In this document: positions 52,982 to 61,736 of the stretch, piece by piece
Numbering within the stretch: position 1 is the stretch's first letter
Layout of the letters: every line of letters starts with the position of its first letter
Origin: Chitinophaga pendula
GTDB lineage: Bacteria > Bacteroidota > Bacteroidia > Chitinophagales > Chitinophagaceae
Direction: 5' to 3'
Assembly (NCBI RefSeq): GCF_020386615.1
Contig: NZ_CP077769.1
Coordinates: 6,559,501-6,623,500 of the forward strand
Length of the DNA stretch: 64,000 nt
The notes under the pieces: model-generated
What the model was told of the DNA's origin: nothing
What the model saw: the letters and a program-made list of their open reading frames with translations, nothing else
Databases searched by the model: none
Made by a program: the position numbers and the translations under genes

Positions 52982-55529
52982 AGAGCAGATAACGAAGATA
53001 AAAGTGCCGGATCTATCACTGGTATTGCTGATAGGAGCTTCCGGTTCTGGTAAGTCCACCTTTGCCCGTACGCATTTTAAGTCTACGGAGATCGTATCTT
53101 CTGATACATGCAGGGGGATGGTAAGTGATGACGAGAATAGCCTGGCCGCATCTGCTGATGCGTTTGAACTGGCGCGGTTTATTGTGGCCAAGCGGTTGAA
53201 GAATGGCTTGCTAACGGTGATCGATGCGACTAACGTACGGGAAGAGGATCGTAAGGAATGGGTGAAGCTGGCGAGGGAGCACCATGTATTGCCGGTGGCG
53301 ATCGTGATCAATATGTCGGAGAAATTATGCGTGCAGCGTGGAGAGCAACGTACGGACCGTAACCTGGGGCGGCATGCGATCGCACACCAGGTGGTGGCGC
53401 TCAAACGTAGTCTGCGGCGGTTGAAGCTAGAAGGATTCCGGCAGATCTATGAATTACGGACGGTAGAAGAGGTAGCTGGTATTACAGGTATCGAACGACA
53501 GCCACTGCATAATGATAAGAAGGCAGAAACGGGGCCATTTGATATCATCGGGGATATACACGGTTGTTATGACGAACTGGTGCTGTTGATTGCTAAACTA
53601 GGATACCAGGAGCAGGAAGGTTACTGGCGGCATCCGGAAGGACGTAAGCTGGTGTTTCTGGGCGACCTGGTAGACAGAGGACCTGCTACGCCGGCGGTAT
53701 TATGCCTAGTGATGACACAGGTAAAAGCGGGCCTGGCCTATTGCGTACCAGGTAACCACGATGTGAAGTTGCTGAAATGGCTGCAGGGGCGGCAGGTGCA
53801 GGTAAGACATGGGCTGGAGCAATCCATCGCGCAGCTGTCTGGTGAGACGCCTGCTTTCCGTGAAGACGTACAGGCCTTCCTGGATGGATTGATCAGTCAC
53901 TATGTGTTCGATCATGGCAGGCTGGTAGTGGCTCACGCCGGACTAAAGGAAGCTATGCAGGGAAGAGGCTCCGGCGCTGTACGTGAATTCTGCCTGTATG
54001 GAGAGACTACGGGTGAGATCGACGAATTCGGGTTGCCGGTACGTTACAACTGGGCTGCTGAATATAAAGGCGCCGCCAAGGTGGTATACGGGCACACACC
54101 GGTACCTACAGCACAATGGCTGAACCGTACGATCGACATAGATACCGGCTGCGTATTCGGTGGTAAACTGACGGCCTTACGATACCCGGAAAGTGAGCTG
54201 GTAGATGTACCTGCGAAGGAAGTACACTGTGAGCCTGTCAGACCTTTACATGTACCTGCCGGTCCGGCATTATCACTGCAACAGGCGCATGACGACCTGC
54301 TGGATATTGCCAACGTAAGCGGAAAACAATTCATAGAGACCCGCTATGGTCAGCGTATCACGGTAAGGGCAGAGCAGGCGGTTACCGCGCTGGAGGCGAT
54401 GAGCCGTTTTGCAGTGAATCCCAAATGGCTGATCTACCTCCCTCCTACTATGAGCCCTTGTGAAACCAGTAAACTGGACGACTACCTGGAACATCCGCTG
54501 GAAGCGTTTAAATACTTTACCGGCGTCGGGGTGAGAAAGGTGGTGTGCGAAGAGAAACACATGGGTTCCAGGACTATCGTGATAGTAGGGAAGCATGAAC
54601 AAGTGATCAAAGATACCTTCGGTATTGAAGGGGAAGGTATCGGTACGGTATATACGCGCACCGGCAGGGCGTATTTTAACGATAAGGAAACGGAGCAGGC
54701 TTTTTTACAACGCCTGAGTGCCGCCCTGGAAACCGCTGGTTTTTACGAGGAGTTCCGTACCGAATGGGTATGCTTCGATGCGGAGCTGATGCCGTGGAAT
54801 GCCAAGGCACAGACCCTGCTGGAGCAACAGTATGGCCCCGTAGGCGCTGCCGCCAGACATAGCCTTACCGCGGCGGTAGCTGCCCTGCAGGAGGCCATGC
54901 ATCCGGATGCGGCGCCTTTGCTGGAACGGTATGCGCAGCGACTGGAGCATACCCATCAATACATCACTGCTTACCAGCAATATATCTGGCCGGTGAACAG
55001 CCTGGAGGACTACAAGCTGGCTCCTTTTCATATCATGGCCACGGAAGGCAAGGTATGGAGCGACAAGCCGCACGAATGGCATATGGACCGTATCGCCGAT
55101 ATCTGTGCGGCAGACAGCGGTATACTGCAGCCTACCAGCTATCGTATCGCTTACCTGGATGATCCGCAGAGCCTGGAGGAAGTAACAGACTGGTGGGTAG
55201 CGCTGACGGCCAATGGTGGCGAAGGGATGGTGGTGAAACCATATGACTTCGTTGCCTATAACGGCAATAGCATTGAGCAACCGGCTATCAAGGTCAGGGG
55301 AAAAGAATATCTACGGATCATTTATGGCCCGGACTATACGATGCCAGAGCACCTGACCCGCTTAAAGGCAAGGGGGCTATCTACCAAACGCTCCATGGCG
55401 TTGCGGGAGTTCCTGCTAGGGCTGGAAGGGTTGCACCGGTTTGTCGAAAAGGAGCCGTTGAGCCGCGTACATGGCTGTGCATTCGGCGTGCTGGCCCTGG
55501 AGAGTGAAGCGGTAGACCCCCGGTTGTAG
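52968..55529 (+). CDS. pnkp: Polynucleotide kinase-phosphatase-ligase Pnkp
   Basis: An 853-residue three-domain RNA end-healing and sealing enzyme. Kinase domain (about 1-165): P-loop GASGSGKST (23-31). Metallophosphatase domain (about 185-430): GDIHGCYDE (Asp196, His198), GDLVDRGP, GNHD. Nucleotidyltransferase/ligase domain (about 455-853): Lys530 in CEEKHMGSR as the adenylyl acceptor, WVCFDAELMPWNAK, EGMVVKPYDF and KVRGKEYLRIIYG as later ligase motifs. It removes 2',3'-cyclic phosphate, phosphorylates the 5' end and, with Hen1, seals RNA. Length and motifs are normal. Confidence 0.96.
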   Translation: MRRNEEQITKIKVPDLSLVLLIGASGSGKSTFARTHFKSTEIVSSDTCRGMVSDDENSLAASADAFELARFIVAKRLKNGLLTVIDATNVREEDRKEWVKLAREHHVLPVAIVINMSEKLCVQRGEQRTDRNLGRHAIAHQVVALKRSLRRLKLEGFRQIYELRTVEEVAGITGIERQPLHNDKKAETGPFDIIGDIHGCYDELVLLIAKLGYQEQEGYWRHPEGRKLVFLGDLVDRGPATPAVLCLVMTQVKAGLAYCVPGNHDVKLLKWLQGRQVQVRHGLEQSIAQLSGETPAFREDVQAFLDGLISHYVFDHGRLVVAHAGLKEAMQGRGSGAVREFCLYGETTGEIDEFGLPVRYNWAAEYKGAAKVVYGHTPVPTAQWLNRTIDIDTGCVFGGKLTALRYPESELVDVPAKEVHCEPVRPLHVPAGPALSLQQAHDDLLDIANVSGKQFIETRYGQRITVRAEQAVTALEAMSRFAVNPKWLIYLPPTMSPCETSKLDDYLEHPLEAFKYFTGVGVRKVVCEEKHMGSRTIVIVGKHEQVIKDTFGIEGEGIGTVYTRTGRAYFNDKETEQAFLQRLSAALETAGFYEEFRTEWVCFDAELMPWNAKAQTLLEQQYGPVGAAARHSLTAAVAALQEAMHPDAAPLLERYAQRLEHTHQYITAYQQYIWPVNSLEDYKLAPFHIMATEGKVWSDKPHEWHMDRIADICAADSGILQPTSYRIAYLDDPQSLEEVTDWWVALTANGGEGMVVKPYDFVAYNGNSIEQPAIKVRGKEYLRIIYGPDYTMPEHLTRLKARGLSTKRSMALREFLLGLEGLHRFVEKEPLSRVHGCAFGVLALESEAVDPRL

Positions 55530-55556
55530 TGGGCGACCGCTATCTCTATATCACCA

Positions 55557-55599
55557 TAAAAAAAGAACAGCGACTGTGGAGGCAGCCGCTGTTCTTTTT
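55557..55599. terminator. Bidirectional terminator
   Basis: A stem of 8 bp (GAACAGCG at 55565-55572, CGCTGTTC at 55587-55594) plus an inner CTG/CAG, flanked by runs of A and T on either side. It closes both the RNA-repair operon and the convergent PepSY gene. Confidence 0.87.
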
Positions 55600-55615
55600 A
55601 TTTAAATGAAAATGA

Positions 55616-56902
55616 TTAAGCTGGTACCACTTGCTCACCCCTGGTAATAATAGTGGTTTTGGCAGGTACTGGTTTTTGGAGTGCTGGTTTCTTCTGCTTT
55701 TTCTTTTTACCCCACCATACGTAGAAACCGGTTACCGGTAAGCTGGCGCAGATAAGGCTGGCGAAGAATGCGAGTATCTTACCAGGCAGGCCGGCAATAG
55801 CGCCGACGTGGATGTCGTAGTTAGAACGATAGATCTTTTCACCAATAGAAGCCTTATTGTACTTGGTAGAATACAAGTTCTTACCAGGTATTTCCTTTAG
55901 TGTATACTGATCGAAGTAACGGAATTCTCGTTTATTATAGGTGCCCTGGTCCGGATTGTAGGTCAGGGAGATAGCGTCGTCCTTTTTAACGGCAAACTGT
56001 ACCTGTATGGTGCCGGTGATGCCTTTGTACTCTTTCAGTGCGTTTTGGAACACTACATCTTCCGGTATGTGACTAAGAGCCGCGGTATATTGCAAGGTAT
56101 CGGAGCTGGGTCTCGCGCCTTTACCTGCCGGCATGGTCTTGCCACCGGTCAGTGTCCAATAGTAGGATTTGGAGAACCATTTAAAGCCCCATACCAATCC
56201 TGTCAGACCTAATACCAGTGCGATGGTCATCACATAGAACCCCAACACGTTATGCAGGTCGTAATTCACCCGTTTGAAGCTGGCTTTCCATTTTACCTTG
56301 AAGCTTTGATCGCGGGCTGCTTTGGTCCATTTCTTGGGCCACCACATGATCAGGCCGGAGATCAGCAGGAACACGAATATCAGTACTGCAGAGGCTACGA
56401 TAGGCTGACCGATCTCGCGGGGCAGCCACAGGTTGAAGTGGCCTTCCAGGATGAAACGGAAGAAGTCATCCTTTAATATCTTCTGGTGTAACACTTTCCC
56501 ATCGTAAGGGTTCATGTATACCATGGTGTAGCCATTTTTCTTGTCGGTATATGCGGCGATAGCGGCAGTACCTGGAGCGCCATAGCTTACACCGGATATT
56601 TTGCTGGTCATAGAATCCGGGGCATTGCTGCCGAAAGCGGCTTTTGCTGCGATCACTTTCAGCTGGGAAGGTGGCAGGTAGGGCGCTTGTTTCGCTTCTA
56701 CGAACTGGTAGGGTTGTGTGTAGTTACGGATCTCTCTTTCGAAGGCATAGATACAGCCGGTAACGCTCACGATGAACACGATGATACCGGAGATCAGGCC
56801 CAGCCACAGGTGCAGGAAATCATTGACCTTGCGGAAACGGGATTTCCCTTTTTTAGCAGGCTTGGCAGCTGGTGAGGATGTATTTCGAACGTTCTTTTGC
56901 AT
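55616..56902 (-). CDS. PepSY-associated membrane protein (FSR/PiuB-like)
   Basis: A 428-residue inner-membrane protein with four main helices: FLHLWLGLISGIIVFIVSVTGC (about 25-47), IVASAVLIFVFLLISGLIMWW (about 170-190), YDLHNVLGFYVMTIALVLGLTGLVWG (about 220-245) and LAFFASLICASLPVTGFYVWWGK (about 380-405), with His residues in helices placed for heme binding. A PepSY domain lies in between. This fits the PepSY_TM family of putative siderophore-iron reductases. The ATG at 56902 is chosen. It is 2 bases after the DUF4198 gene. Confidence 0.88.
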   Translation of the reverse strand: MQKNVRNTSSPAAKPAKKGKSRFRKVNDFLHLWLGLISGIIVFIVSVTGCIYAFEREIRNYTQPYQFVEAKQAPYLPPSQLKVIAAKAAFGSNAPDSMTSKISGVSYGAPGTAAIAAYTDKKNGYTMVYMNPYDGKVLHQKILKDDFFRFILEGHFNLWLPREIGQPIVASAVLIFVFLLISGLIMWWPKKWTKAARDQSFKVKWKASFKRVNYDLHNVLGFYVMTIALVLGLTGLVWGFKWFSKSYYWTLTGGKTMPAGKGARPSSDTLQYTAALSHIPEDVVFQNALKEYKGITGTIQVQFAVKKDDAISLTYNPDQGTYNKREFRYFDQYTLKEIPGKNLYSTKYNKASIGEKIYRSNYDIHVGAIAGLPGKILAFFASLICASLPVTGFYVWWGKKKKQKKPALQKPVPAKTTIITRGEQVVPA

Positions 56903-56904
56903 GA

Positions 56905-57624
56905 TTATTTGATTACTTCGATACAGTAAGTAGCACAACGCCAATTAGCATCATAAGGTTTCCCATTGTGGTCGCCGGATTTTTTCTCCGTACTGGTTAC
57001 TTCTACCATATAGCGGCCAGGCCATATCGGTGTGAAACTGGCCATACCGGTGCTGTCCGTGTACAGTTTTTTACCCCAGCCATTAGGCGCTACCACTTCT
57101 ACCTCTTTCTGGCCAGCTGGCAGCTTGTCGAAGAATGTTTGCAGAGAAACCGCTGTATTGGCTTTGTAAGTATCTTTTGCAGCAGTATAGATGCTGACAG
57201 CGTTCGTGTTGTGTTCCGGGCGGTCGCCGGTGTTGGCAGCCCCGATCTTTACAACAGCACTGGAATGATAATCCAGGCGTTTGCCATTGTACAGGTCTTT
57301 TACGGTGTGTTGCAGTACTACCGTGTACACACCTTCCTGGTCGGGGGTGAAGCTGGCCTTGAAGTGATCTTTGGCAGCAGTAGAGGTGAGTTTGATCTCT
57401 TTTTTGTCGGGAGTGATGAGGGTGAGGGTGTAATCGCGGGTGTCAGAAAACCAATCTGCCACTGGCGTAATGTCCTTGTCGGCGTATTCCCCGAAATAGA
57501 TACGTACTTCCTGTGCTTTTCCCTTTTTACCGGCAGGGCTGGTTTCCATCCAAAAAGCATGTGCAAATGTCTGCAAAAACATAGTGAGGAATAGTGCCGA
57601 GAACAGTAACGCCTTACGAACCAT
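56905..57624 (-). CDS. DUF4198 exported protein
   Basis: A 239-residue periplasmic protein: signal peptide (MVRKALLFSALFLTMFLQTFAHA), then FWMETSPAGKKGKAQEVRIYFGEYADKD, the NikM/DUF4198 start with a conserved His after cleavage (HAFW), and a second beta domain ending DANWRCATYCIEV. DUF4198 proteins often accompany metal transporters and TonB-linked iron systems. It forms an operon with the PepSY protein. Direct function is unknown. Confidence 0.85.
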   Translation of the reverse strand: MVRKALLFSALFLTMFLQTFAHAFWMETSPAGKKGKAQEVRIYFGEYADKDITPVADWFSDTRDYTLTLITPDKKEIKLTSTAAKDHFKASFTPDQEGVYTVVLQHTVKDLYNGKRLDYHSSAVVKIGAANTGDRPEHNTNAVSIYTAAKDTYKANTAVSLQTFFDKLPAGQKEVEVVAPNGWGKKLYTDSTGMASFTPIWPGRYMVEVTSTEKKSGDHNGKPYDANWRCATYCIEVIK

Positions 57625-57879
57625 ATAGTGATAGATTTGAATATTTCCTGATTGTCAGATAACTCAACAAAAGTATCACAGATACGCGCGCGGGTTTAAT
57701 CGGATCGGAAATTCCATTTACGCGAAGCGGAAAAATTTTTGAAATGGCAGCAGGTCGCGAAAATTGTAAGTGGTTTATAATGAATGCATTGTAAATTTTT
57801 TAAATTTTCTTTTCTTTCCGTCCAAGGTATAATGATACCGTTAGAGGATGGAGTAATGATCTTTCTCTGTGTTAGGTTT

Positions 57880-58167
57880 CTAGGGTTCTAATCGTTTAGA
57901 TCGTTCCTGAATGATTTTTTTATATCTCTCCTTGTCTTCCTTATTTAGGAAGCTACTATCAATAAAGTAGTACCTACCATCTTTTGTAGTGATTGATTCA
58001 TAGCTATCGCTACGCTGAGAATTATTCTTAACAGACTGTAAGCCACTTAAAGCCGCTGTTTTAGTAACATACATTTCGCTTCTAAGTATGGTTTCTCCAT
58101 TATTCGCTTTCAAGCGGAAATAAAACTGTCCGTTAGCTTGACTTTTTAATAGTTCGAAAACGCCCAT
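57880..58167 (-). CDS. YegP-like protein (DUF1508/UPF0339)
   Basis: A 95-residue soluble protein with the DUF1508 motif GQFYFRLKANNGETILRSEMYVTKTAALSGLQSVKNN. Family members usually have two such repeats; here there is only one full repeat followed by a remnant (DGRYYFIDSS) and a basic tail KERYKKIIQERSKR. The upstream region holds two palindromic operator-like sites. Function is unknown. Confidence 0.85.
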   Translation of the reverse strand: MGVFELLKSQANGQFYFRLKANNGETILRSEMYVTKTAALSGLQSVKNNSQRSDSYESITTKDGRYYFIDSSFLNKEDKERYKKIIQERSKRLEP

Positions 58168-58208
58168 TTTTATTGAAGCTAATTTTTATGGTAATAGGAA
58201 ACAATGCG

Positions 58209-58264
58209 TACCTGATCGGGTATATATTGGGACGAAAATAGATTTTCATACCCGATCGGGTATG
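58209..58264. promoter_or_regulatory. Pair of palindromic operator-like sites upstream of the YegP-like gene
   Basis: CATACCCGATCGGGTATG (58247-58264) is a perfect 18-bp palindrome. TACCTGATCGGGTA (58209-58222) is a second copy with one mismatch. Their centres are exactly 40 bp apart, close to four helical turns, and lie within 90 bases upstream of the ATG at 58167. This is the layout expected for a dimeric repressor such as a TetR-type protein. Confidence 0.65.
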
Positions 58265-58298
58265 TTTTTTTAAAAAGGACCGGGCTGAGCCGGTCCTT
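58265..58298 (-). terminator. Terminator of the minus-strand operon ending at 58324
   Basis: A 9-bp stem (AAGGACCGG at 58275-58283, CCGGTCCTT at 58290-58298), followed on the minus strand by TTTAAAAAAA. Confidence 0.75.
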
Positions 58299-58323
58299 AG
58301 CGCAAAAATATTTAAGGAATCTG

Positions 58324-60690
58324 TTATTTGGTAGTGACCTTATTGACCCGGACATAGTCCTGGAGATAGGAGCATTCTTCGACCCGGGCCTGGAAGAATT
58401 TAGTCTGGCTGTATTGGTACAATGCCGGGAAGTGTATGTTCTTTTTCAGTTTGCTTACATAAGCCGGGTCTTCTGAATCGGGTTCAACGGGAATGTGTTT
58501 CTGTGCACAGCGGGCGGCGAGGAACAGGCATGCTGCTTTGAGCTCTTTATCGGTAGTGGCATCGGCGGCTTTTTTGTAGTATTCTTCAGCGCGGTATACG
58601 CCGTAGTATTCTTTTTCGGTAGGTACGGAATCCTTTTCGGGACTGTACCACCGGGTGCTGCTGCGATAGCCTGTTACAAAGTGCCAGTTGGGACCATAGT
58701 AGGAGATGCTGAAGAGGCCGTTGGCATACTTTTGATACTGTTGGGCGGTGGCTTTGCCGGTAGCGAAAGTTTTTTCCAGAGAGCGCATTTCGTTAACGAA
58801 AGCCTGCTGGGTGATCACGGGGCCGCTGCTATCCAGATCGCTGCCGAAGTCCTGGTATAAAGGATCGAACAAGTGATAGGCGGACTGTTGTGCCTGATCT
58901 GGTGCTTTCTTCAACCACTCCTGCGCATGTACGAAGTCGTGCACGCGTATGAAGCTGGTGCCGATGGCGGCGCTGAGGTCGGCATTATCCATGGGGAAAT
59001 AGCTGAACAGGTATTTTTCCAGGGCAGATTGTTTTTTAGATTGTTTCAATTCATACAAGGCGATCAGTTCGGCGGGCTGCATCTTTTCCCGGATGAACTC
59101 TTTGGCATTGCCGGTGGTTACGCTCGTGTACTCGCCGGAGATATCGTCTTTACGGGCAAGTACCAACGCTTTATGGGGAATGTCGTCCAGTTGTGCATAG
59201 CGGTTGGCGACGATGAAATCCAGCAGGTTGCGATAGACACGATTGAAGTAGAAACCGGCAGGGTCGGCGCCTTCGTAGTAGTAGGGGGCACGGGCGGGTT
59301 TGCCTTTGTCGTCCCGTTGTATTTTGCTGTCCAGCCATTTAAAGGATTGCAGTAACTCGGCTTCGAATGCCGGCGTGATGTTTTGCTGTTGATTGACGGC
59401 GACCAGCAGGCGAACGATCTCCCATTGATCCCGGTAGTTCGCTTTCAACGTAGCGGGTTTGAGGGCATCCAGGCGTTTGCGGGCGCCGGTGTAGTCTTTG
59501 AGCATATAGGAAATATAGGCGGAGGAGATCTTCCACAATGCCGCATCCTGTACCTTTCCTATGTTGCCTATACTGTCGGTAACCTGTTGTATCTGTTTGA
59601 CCCAATCATTCTTTTGCGGGCGGTCGTAGTACCAGTTATAATTGGTGGTGGGACGTACGAGGTCCTGGTTAATATTGCGATCCAGGTAGCCATCCTCTAT
59701 TTTGTTGATCTCGCGGAGCAGCAATACATCGAGCATGGGTGATTGCGGATCGAAGGTATATACCTGGCGCAGCCCGTCTGGGTAGGCATCTGCATGGCGG
59801 AAGGCATACATGCCGGCGACGGTGGCTTTTTCGCTGTTATTGCGACAGCGCCTTAGTACAGCGGTGATGGGTGCCGCTGTCCAGCCTGCGTTGAGGAATG
59901 CCATCTGCCGCAGCGCGGGTACGGCCTGGAATACCTGAGAGAAGTAATAAGCACTTTCCGTCTTGCGGCCGGTGCGATATAATGCGCCTGCTTTCAGTGC
60001 CAGTGATTTATAATGGATATAGCCGGTAGTGGTGCTGCCGGCAAGCAGGGAGTCGTACAGGTGGATGGTCCGTGGATAGTCGTTGCTGAAATGGGCCATG
60101 CGGATGGCCTGATAGGCGAAACGTTCTTTGACCTGCGGATCTTTGCACACATTGAACAGTTGCAGGCCATTGCGTTGCAGGCGTGTCATCTGTGCGATAT
60201 TAGGTTTACGCGCTGTCCAGGCATCTTCTGCCAAAGCATGTGGTTCGCATTGTTTGGCGTACATCAGGTACCCCAGTGTCTCCCGGTCTTTATTACTGAT
60301 CAGTGCCTTGGTGACGGTATTGCGGGTTACGCTATCCGGTACCTGCAAGGCATCGCCTTTTTCGATATGATTATAGATGGCCGTCATCTGCGGACGGCTG
60401 TAAGTGTATACGAATTCCTGTATATCTTTTGGTGTCGCTGTTTTAAAAATCTGCTGCCATTCGTTGACGTTGGCGGAGGTTTCATCGTTGTCATCCAGGT
60501 AGTACTGTGACAGGGCGGTATAATAAAAGGGAGTGTATCCTTTATCTTCTGCCAGGTTGGGGTTCATGAATGATACATAATAATCGTAAGGATCGCCGGA
60601 GTCGGAGCAGGAGAAGGTGTAGATCACCTCTCCGAAGAAGGCCGCCAGGAAACTAACGGAAAAGATGATAGATGTCTTCCAGTTCATCAA
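58324..60690 (-). CDS. Large exported/anchored protein, helical-repeat-like, unknown function
   Basis: A 788-residue protein. A hydrophobic N-terminus (WKTSIIFSVSFLAAFFGEVIYTFSC) is a signal or anchor, and the mature part starts SDSGDPYDYYVSFMNPNLAEDKGY. Most of the remainder is helical with TPR-like spacing (HYKSLALKAGALYRTGRKTESAYYFSQVF), suggesting a solenoid for protein contacts. I know similar proteins only as uncharacterised Bacteroidota genes. It overlaps the preceding gene by 38 bases, implying co-production. Confidence 0.75.
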   Translation of the reverse strand: MMNWKTSIIFSVSFLAAFFGEVIYTFSCSDSGDPYDYYVSFMNPNLAEDKGYTPFYYTALSQYYLDDNDETSANVNEWQQIFKTATPKDIQEFVYTYSRPQMTAIYNHIEKGDALQVPDSVTRNTVTKALISNKDRETLGYLMYAKQCEPHALAEDAWTARKPNIAQMTRLQRNGLQLFNVCKDPQVKERFAYQAIRMAHFSNDYPRTIHLYDSLLAGSTTTGYIHYKSLALKAGALYRTGRKTESAYYFSQVFQAVPALRQMAFLNAGWTAAPITAVLRRCRNNSEKATVAGMYAFRHADAYPDGLRQVYTFDPQSPMLDVLLLREINKIEDGYLDRNINQDLVRPTTNYNWYYDRPQKNDWVKQIQQVTDSIGNIGKVQDAALWKISSAYISYMLKDYTGARKRLDALKPATLKANYRDQWEIVRLLVAVNQQQNITPAFEAELLQSFKWLDSKIQRDDKGKPARAPYYYEGADPAGFYFNRVYRNLLDFIVANRYAQLDDIPHKALVLARKDDISGEYTSVTTGNAKEFIREKMQPAELIALYELKQSKKQSALEKYLFSYFPMDNADLSAAIGTSFIRVHDFVHAQEWLKKAPDQAQQSAYHLFDPLYQDFGSDLDSSGPVITQQAFVNEMRSLEKTFATGKATAQQYQKYANGLFSISYYGPNWHFVTGYRSSTRWYSPEKDSVPTEKEYYGVYRAEEYYKKAADATTDKELKAACLFLAARCAQKHIPVEPDSEDPAYVSKLKKNIHFPALYQYSQTKFFQARVEECSYLQDYVRVNKVTTK

Positions 60691-61693
60691 TAGTGTATTT
60701 ACTTAAAGTCAGAGAATCCAGGTGATAAAAAATGATGGTGGGCTCGTATTGCTGACGCTGGCGGGCGATGAGCTGAGCGGCTTGTTTCAGCAAAGCGGGG
60801 CCGGTGGTCTCACGGCGGATCACATCTCCTTCGCGTAGCGGATAGCCGTTAAGTATAGTATCCTTCCGGCAGGTAAATGTATAGGCGCCGGTTGGTGTGA
60901 ACAGTTTGCTGTCTGCTAGTTCCTTGTCCCCCATGCTACGTAAGATACCGGTGTAGGCGAATTTGCTGAACAATACACTCCACTCGAACAATGGCAAAGC
61001 CAGGTCCAAAGGTAATGGATATTCCTGTATATGATCGGGGGCGATGTAGGCCTTCAGTTCTTTCATATTAAGGATGGAGTTGTGGTCGCCCCATTTGCGG
61101 AGGTCGCCCATGTTGTAGCACATGAGGAGTCCTTTGTCGACCGGAGGGATGCCATTGGCGCTGAGGTATTTGACCTGGTGCATGCGGATGGTGGCGGAGA
61201 GTTGGCGGCCCTGGCAGGCATTGGTCTGCCGGAATGCGCGCAGGAAAGCGAAATAGATTTCTTTCTGCTGGCGGGTCCAGTCGCAGTCGATCTGTATTTC
61301 GGGGATATGGTGGGCGGGGATGCTGCTATAGCGGTCCAGCAGCAACTGGCTGACCCGGTGGGCCAGTTGTGTTACCGCTATGCTGTCGGTATTGCGCCAG
61401 ATGTCATTCATCAGGAATACCACTGGTACAATCCTGGTGGAGTCGGGGATTTTGCTGCGGATATCGACGGGCGCTACTGGTACCGGTTGTTGGGTGGCGG
61501 GGTCCATGCGCACATCGAATGCCCGCAGGTACAATCGTTGTACGTGCAGGGCGGATAAGGTATGTTGCTCTGTGCTATCGGCCGTATAGCGTTGTTTCCA
61601 ATAGTAAAAACCTTTGGTGATCTGCCTGGGCTCTTGAGAGCGGCAGGCGGTAAGCAAGAGGCATAATGAAAATAAGTACCAGGTGTGACGCAT
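60653..61693 (-). CDS. Predicted lipoprotein with glycosidase-like (DUF3142-like) barrel
   Basis: A 346-residue lipoprotein with lipobox LLTACRSQ (Cys17). The segment IPEIQIDCDWTRQQKEIYFAFLRAFRQ and GRQLSATIRMHQVKY recall the QIDFD core of DUF3142 proteins and related TIM-barrel glycosidases, where the two Asp residues would sit at the end of a strand. No full catalytic assignment is possible. Its last 38 bases overlap the start of the 788-residue protein, so the two are probably partners. Confidence 0.65.
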   Translation of the reverse strand: MRHTWYLFSLCLLLTACRSQEPRQITKGFYYWKQRYTADSTEQHTLSALHVQRLYLRAFDVRMDPATQQPVPVAPVDIRSKIPDSTRIVPVVFLMNDIWRNTDSIAVTQLAHRVSQLLLDRYSSIPAHHIPEIQIDCDWTRQQKEIYFAFLRAFRQTNACQGRQLSATIRMHQVKYLSANGIPPVDKGLLMCYNMGDLRKWGDHNSILNMKELKAYIAPDHIQEYPLPLDLALPLFEWSVLFSKFAYTGILRSMGDKELADSKLFTPTGAYTFTCRKDTILNGYPLREGDVIRRETTGPALLKQAAQLIARQRQQYEPTIIFYHLDSLTLSKYTIDELEDIYHLFR

Positions 61694-61736
61694 GTACGGT
61701 GGGTGGGTCAGTCAATAAAATGTAAAGCTATGGTTT

